Below, one piece after another: positions 60,500 through 64,000 of a stretch of 64,000 bases of DNA; positions within the stretch are counted from its first letter, which is position 1; each line of letters starts with the position of its first letter. The DNA comes from Streptomyces bottropensis ATCC 25435. Its GTDB lineage: Bacteria > Actinomycetota > Actinomycetes > Streptomycetales > Streptomycetaceae. The notes beneath the pieces were generated by a model, which saw only the letters and a program-made list of their open reading frames with translations, had not been told where the DNA came from and ran no database searches. The translations under genes and the position numbers were made by a program. The stretch covers positions 3,106,265 through 3,170,264 of the forward strand of contig NZ_KB911581.1 of assembly GCF_000383595.1 (NCBI RefSeq), read 5' to 3'.

Positions 60500-61525
60500 A
60501 TGACCAACGACCACGACGGGGTGCGGGAGCTGCTGGCCGCCTGGGCGGTCGGCGCGCTGCCCCCCGGCGACCGGCGGGCGGTCCCCCTGCACCTGGCCGG
60601 CTGCGAGTCGTGCGCGGCGGAGGCCGAACGGCTCCGCGACACCGTACGCCTGCTGGACGGCGGGCCGGTCCCCGCCCGTGACGGTGCCGACGCCCCGGAC
60701 ACCGGTGCCGACGGCGTCCTCGCGCCCGCCCTGCGCTCCCGCCGCCCCCGCGCCGCCGAGATCGCCCACCACGCCGCCCCCTACGCCGCCGCCGTGGCCG
60801 GACTCCAGGCGCTGGTACCGGAGGTGGACGGCCGCTGGGGCACGCCGGTGGTGCACGACTGGGACGCGCACGCCACGGTCGCGCACCTCGTCGCCGCCGA
60901 CGAGCACCTCGCCGTACGCCTCGGCCTGGACTCGCCCCTGCCCGCCTCGCACATTCCGGAGGGGATGCCCGCCGGGGAGGCCTGGGCCCGGCGCACCGCC
61001 GACGTCATCGCCCACGAGCACGGGCGCACCCCCCAGGAGACGGTCGCCACCTGGGCCGCACAGGCCGCCGCGCTGCTGGCCACCCCCGAGGCCGCCGACC
61101 CCGAACTCGCCGCCCGCCCCGTCTCGGTGATGGGCCTGCGGCTGCCGGTCGCCGACCACTTCGTGGTCCGCGCCTTCGAGGCATGGATCCACACGGACGA
61201 CATCGGCCGCGCGCTCGGTCTCCCCGTCCCCCCGCCCCCGGACGAACACCTCTGGTCCCTGGTCCGCCTTGCCGTCCGCATCCTCGGCCTGGCCCTCCAC
61301 GACGCGGCCCCCGTCCTCCTGGAGGTCACCGGCCCCACCGGCACCAGCTGGATCCTCGGTGACGACACCGGTCCCGTACGGGCCGAACTCACCCTGGCCC
61401 CGGTGGACTTCTGCCTCCTGGTCGGTGGCCGTCACACCCCGGGGGGCGTCCCCAGAGGCATCACGGGCGACGAGGCCGCCGCCCGGAACGTGCTGGACAG
61501 GGCGGCGTCACTGGCCTGGCTGTGA
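60500..61525 (+). CDS. Zinc-finger anti-sigma domain fused to a mycothiol-dependent maleylpyruvate-isomerase-like domain
   Basis: A protein of 341 residues. Residues 1-55 are a zf-HC2 anti-sigma module with H31-x-x-x-C35-x-x-C38 (HLAGCESC). Residues about 80-341 are an MDMPI/DinB-like four-helix bundle plus C-terminal domain, with HDWDAHATVAHLVAADEHLA (metal His region) and FEAWIHTDDIGRALG (second ligand). There is no membrane segment, so it is a soluble anti-sigma. The fusion suggests the sigma factor at 59815 is released when zinc is lost or when mycothiol or a mycothiol-linked substrate binds. That mechanism is inferred. Confidence 0.85.
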   Translation: MTNDHDGVRELLAAWAVGALPPGDRRAVPLHLAGCESCAAEAERLRDTVRLLDGGPVPARDGADAPDTGADGVLAPALRSRRPRAAEIAHHAAPYAAAVAGLQALVPEVDGRWGTPVVHDWDAHATVAHLVAADEHLAVRLGLDSPLPASHIPEGMPAGEAWARRTADVIAHEHGRTPQETVATWAAQAAALLATPEAADPELAARPVSVMGLRLPVADHFVVRAFEAWIHTDDIGRALGLPVPPPPDEHLWSLVRLAVRILGLALHDAAPVLLEVTGPTGTSWILGDDTGPVRAELTLAPVDFCLLVGGRHTPGGVPRGITGDEAAARNVLDRAASLAWL

Positions 61526-61535
61526 ACGCGCGAAA

Positions 61536-61574
61536 GGGCCGGGCGGCCGCTCAGGGGCAGCGGCCGCCCGGCCC
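61536..61574. terminator. Bidirectional terminator between the MDMPI and ectD genes
   Basis: A perfect 15-bp stem (61536-61550 with 61560-61574) with a nine-base loop in the 94-bp gap separating the convergent genes. It can serve both strands. A run of A residues (61533-61535) would give the minus-strand transcript a short U tail. Confidence 0.8.
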
Positions 61575-61619
61575 GGCCCGGGTGACGGTGAGGTCACCGC
61601 ACGGGCCCGGATCCGGTGC

Positions 61620-62534
61620 TCAGCGCACCGGGGTGAAGTCTCGCGCGCCGATGAACTCGGGCCGCCGTACCGGCGCCGAGAACGGCTCGACCGCCGTGTT
61701 CTCCACGCTGTTGAAGACGATGAAGACGTTGCTGCGCGGGAACGGCGTGATGTTGTCGCCGGAGCCGTGCATGCAGTTGCAGTCGAACCAGGTCGCCGAA
61801 CCGGCCTTGCCCGTGAACAGCTTGATGCCGTACTCCGAGGCCATGGCCGTCAGCGCCTCGTCGGACGGGGTGCCGGCGTCCTGCATCTGCAGCGACTTCT
61901 TGTAGTTGTCCTTCGGGGTGGCCCCCGCACAGCCGAGGAACGTCCGGTGCGACCCCGGCATGATCATCAGGCCGCCGTTGGTGTCGTGATTCTCGGTCAG
62001 GGCGATCGAGACGGACACCGTCCGCATGTTCGGCAGACCGTCCTCGGCGTGCCAGGTCTCGAAGTCGGAGTGCCAGTAGAAGCCGGAGGCACCGAACCCC
62101 GGCTTGACGTTGATCCGCGACTGGTGGACGTAGACGTCCGAGCCGAGGATCTGCCGGGCCCGTCCGACGACCCGCTCGTCGCGCACGAGCCGGGCGAAGA
62201 TCTCGCTGATCCGGTGCACCTCGAAGACCGACCGGATCTCCTGCGACTGCGGCTCGACGATCGAGCGCTCGTCGGCGCGGATGGCGGGATCGGCGACGAG
62301 CCGCTCCAGCTCCTGCCGGTAGACGGCGACCTCGTCCGGCGCGATGAGCTGCTCGACGGGCAGGAAGCCGTCGCGCTCGTAGGCCTGGAGTTCGGCGAGG
62401 GAGACCGGGCCGGGCGTGGCCGGGGAGCCCCAGACGACCGGGTCCTGACGCGGGACCGACACCTCGGTGGCCCCACGGCTGGGGTAGAGGTCGGGCAGGG
62501 TGGTGGCAGTGTTCATCGTGGTGGTCGTGGTCAT
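61620..62534 (-). CDS. ectD: Ectoine hydroxylase
   Basis: A protein of 304 residues (start 62534, or ATG at 62516). An Fe(II)/2-oxoglutarate dioxygenase with HSDFETWHAEDG (first His and Asp of the metal triad), NCMHGSGDN (second His) and an Arg downstream binding 2-oxoglutarate; QSRINVKPGF and MPGSHRTF are EctD signatures. It converts ectoine to 5-hydroxyectoine, an osmo- and heat-protectant. It is the last gene of the minus-strand ect operon, 7 bp after ectC. Confidence 0.95.
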   Translation of the reverse strand: MTTTTTMNTATTLPDLYPSRGATEVSVPRQDPVVWGSPATPGPVSLAELQAYERDGFLPVEQLIAPDEVAVYRQELERLVADPAIRADERSIVEPQSQEIRSVFEVHRISEIFARLVRDERVVGRARQILGSDVYVHQSRINVKPGFGASGFYWHSDFETWHAEDGLPNMRTVSVSIALTENHDTNGGLMIMPGSHRTFLGCAGATPKDNYKKSLQMQDAGTPSDEALTAMASEYGIKLFTGKAGSATWFDCNCMHGSGDNITPFPRSNVFIVFNSVENTAVEPFSAPVRRPEFIGARDFTPVR

Positions 62535-62541
62535 GGTGATG

Positions 62542-62946
62542 TCACACCTCCTCGGGCTCGGTGAGCAGCGGGTAGACGCCGTTCTCGTCGTGGTCCTCCC
62601 GGCCGGTCACGGGCGGGTTGAACACGCAGATGCAGCGGAAGTCCTCCTTCACCCGCAGCGTGTGCCGCTCGTGCCCGTCGAGGAGGTACATGGTGCCGGG
62701 CGTGATCGTGTAACTCCGCCCGTTCTCCTGGTCGGTGAGCTCGGCCTCGCCCTCGACGCACACGACGGCCTCGACGTGGTTCGCGTACCACATCGACGTC
62801 TCGGTCCCCGCGTACAGGACCGTCTCGTGGAGGGAGAAGCCGACCCGCTCCCGGGCGAGCACGATCCGCTTGCTCTCCCAGGTGCCGGACGCCGACTTCA
62901 CATGCCGGTCGGTTCCTTCGATGTCCTTGAACGAACGGACGATCAC
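62542..62946 (-). CDS. ectC: Ectoine synthase
   Basis: A protein of 134 residues, the family's standard size. Cupin fold: [20 protein letters not shown] starts the enzyme; [19 protein letters not shown] and [17 protein letters not shown] supply the metal and substrate residues of EctC. It cyclises N-gamma-acetyl-2,4-diaminobutyrate to ectoine. It lies between ectB and ectD in the canonical ectABCD order on the minus strand. Confidence 0.96.
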   Translation of the reverse strand: MIVRSFKDIEGTDRHVKSASGTWESKRIVLARERVGFSLHETVLYAGTETSMWYANHVEAVVCVEGEAELTDQENGRSYTITPGTMYLLDGHERHTLRVKEDFRCICVFNPPVTGREDHDENGVYPLLTEPEEV

Positions 62947-63013
62947 GGTGTTGCGATGCCTCCTAGTTAGGTGCTTCAGGTGCTTCAGGTGCTCGGGGTG
63001 GTCCGGTGCGGTC

Positions 63014-64000
63014 TCAGACCGTCTCCCGCACGGCCCGGGCGAGGACGCGCAGCCCCTCGTCCAGTTCCTCGGGGGTGATGGTGAGAGCGGGCAGCAGTTT
63101 GACGACCTCGCTCTCCGGGCCGGACGTCTCGATCAGCAGCCCCAGCTCGAAGGCCCGGTGGGCGACCCGTCCCGCGCGGGCCTTGTCGTGGAACTCCAGG
63201 CCCCACACCAGGCCGCGGCCCCGGTACTCCTTCACGTCGGCGAGGTTCTCCTCGGTGATCGAGATCAGCGCCTCCTCGACCTGCTCACCGCGCGCCCGGG
63301 TCTGCTTCTCCATGGCGGAACCGTCCGCCCAGTACGCCTCCAGGGCGGCCGTCGCCGTCACGAACGCCGGGTTGTTGCCGCGGAAGGTGCCGTTGTGCTC
63401 GCCCGGCTCCCAGATGTCCAGCTCCGGCTTGAACAGGCACAGCGACATCGGCAGCCCGTAGCCGCTGATGGACTTGGAGACGGTCACGATGTCGGGGGTG
63501 ATGCCCGACTCCTCGAACGAGAAGAAGGCACCCGTGCGACCGCAGCCCATCTGGATGTCGTCGACGATCAGCAGCATGTCCTGCCGCTCGCACAGCGCGG
63601 CCAGCGCCCGCAGCCACTCCGGGCGGGCGACGTTGATGCCGCCCTCGCCCTGCACGGTCTCCACGATCACCGCGGCGGGCTTGTTCAGCCCGGAGCCCTG
63701 GTCCTCCAGCAGTCGCTCGAACCACAGGAAGTCCTCGACCGTGCCGTCGAAGTAGTTGTCGAAGGGCATCGGGGTGCCGTGCACCAGCGGGATGCCCGCC
63801 CCGGCCCGCTTGAAGGCGTTGCCGGTCACGGCCAGCGAGCCGAGCGACATGCCGTGGAAGGCGTTCGTGAACGACACGACCGACTCCCGGCCCTTCACCT
63901 TCCGCGCCAGCTTCAGCGCCGACTCCACCGCGTTGGTGCCCGTCGGACCCGGGAACATCACCTTGTACGGCAGGTCGCGCGGTCGCAGCACCAGGTTCTG
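63014..64000 (-). CDS. ectB: Diaminobutyrate-2-oxoglutarate aminotransferase, N-terminus outside window
   Basis: About 329 residues of the C-terminal portion are present, and the frame runs to the window edge. The GTG at 63991 is internal. Class III aminotransferase with [20 protein letters not shown] (PLP phosphate site), [37 protein letters not shown] (Asp on the pyridine ring) and PLP lysine in [13 protein letters not shown]. It transfers an amino group from glutamate to aspartate semialdehyde to give 2,4-diaminobutyrate. ectA is expected just beyond the window. Confidence 0.95.
   Translation of the reverse strand, partial: QNLVLRPRDLPYKVMFPGPTGTNAVESALKLARKVKGRESVVSFTNAFHGMSLGSLAVTGNAFKRAGAGIPLVHGTPMPFDNYFDGTVEDFLWFERLLEDQGSGLNKPAAVIVETVQGEGGINVARPEWLRALAALCERQDMLLIVDDIQMGCGRTGAFFSFEESGITPDIVTVSKSISGYGLPMSLCLFKPELDIWEPGEHNGTFRGNNPAFVTATAALEAYWADGSAMEKQTRARGEQVEEALISITEENLADVKEYRGRGLVWGLEFHDKARAGRVAHRAFELGLLIETSGPESEVVKLLPALTITPEELDEGLRVLARAVRETV

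Overview
The window is a stretch of chromosome from a Streptomyces-type actinomycete. The evidence is uniformly very high GC with strong third-position bias, many GTG starts, Tat and lipoprotein secretion signals, mycothiol-linked protein families, several ECF/SigE-type sigma factors, an ectoine operon and short GC-rich dispersed palindromes typical of the genus. No transposase, integrase, rRNA operon, canonical tRNA gene or CRISPR array was seen.

Layout. (1) 1-8.1 kb: an ABM-domain protein cut by the window edge, an HTH regulator with an SRPBCC partner, a large secreted nuclease, a protein with a Gly-Pro-Asp tract, an 11-bp tandem repeat array, and a Tat-exported PhoX-type phosphatase with a PHO-box-like direct repeat. 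(2) 8.1-10.2 kb: the most unusual locus. Two structured RNA genes precede a TROVE/Ro60 protein gene. Each has a terminal helix with the same 3x4 internal loop and encloses a circularly permuted tRNA-like module (T-arm, acceptor hairpin, D-arm). They fit bacterial Y RNAs of the YrlA class. (3) 10.2-14 kb: GntR regulator, ACC deaminase, a double TerD protein and a small conserved protein. (4) 14-19.1 kb: a minus-strand polyol-type cluster of dehydrogenase, ABC importer and DeoR regulator. (5) 19.3-22.5 kb: divergent uronate dehydrogenase and 5-keto-4-deoxyglucarate dehydratase genes with readable promoters, plus an unrecognised third protein. (6) 22.5-27.2 kb: housekeeping and accessory genes.

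(7) 27.2-49.4 kb: a large pectin-utilisation island on the plus strand. It holds a GntR regulator behind four 14-bp iterons, a DHDPS-family/IlvD-Edd-family enzyme pair, an ABC sugar importer whose binding protein lies 8 kb downstream, two PL1 pectate lyases, a PL1-CE8 fusion, two CE8 pectin methylesterases, a CE12-type acetylesterase, a further esterase, two PL9 lyases, a GH43 enzyme, and MocA-type and PmoA-like proteins. Secreted enzymes would de-esterify and cleave pectin, the importer would take up the products, and uronate dehydrogenase, KdgD and the alpha-ketoglutarate semialdehyde dehydrogenase at 55.5 kb would feed the carbon into the TCA cycle. Galactarate dehydratase is not obvious in the window.

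(8) 49.7-64 kb: a SigE-family sigma factor with a membrane partner, an NCS2 purine permease, a class B PBP, an IclR regulator divergent from the semialdehyde dehydrogenase, DUF1349, DsbA/FrnE-like and class V aminotransferase-fold proteins, an ECF sigma factor next to a zinc-finger/mycothiol-isomerase fusion, and ectD-ectC-ectB on the minus strand, with ectB running off the window.
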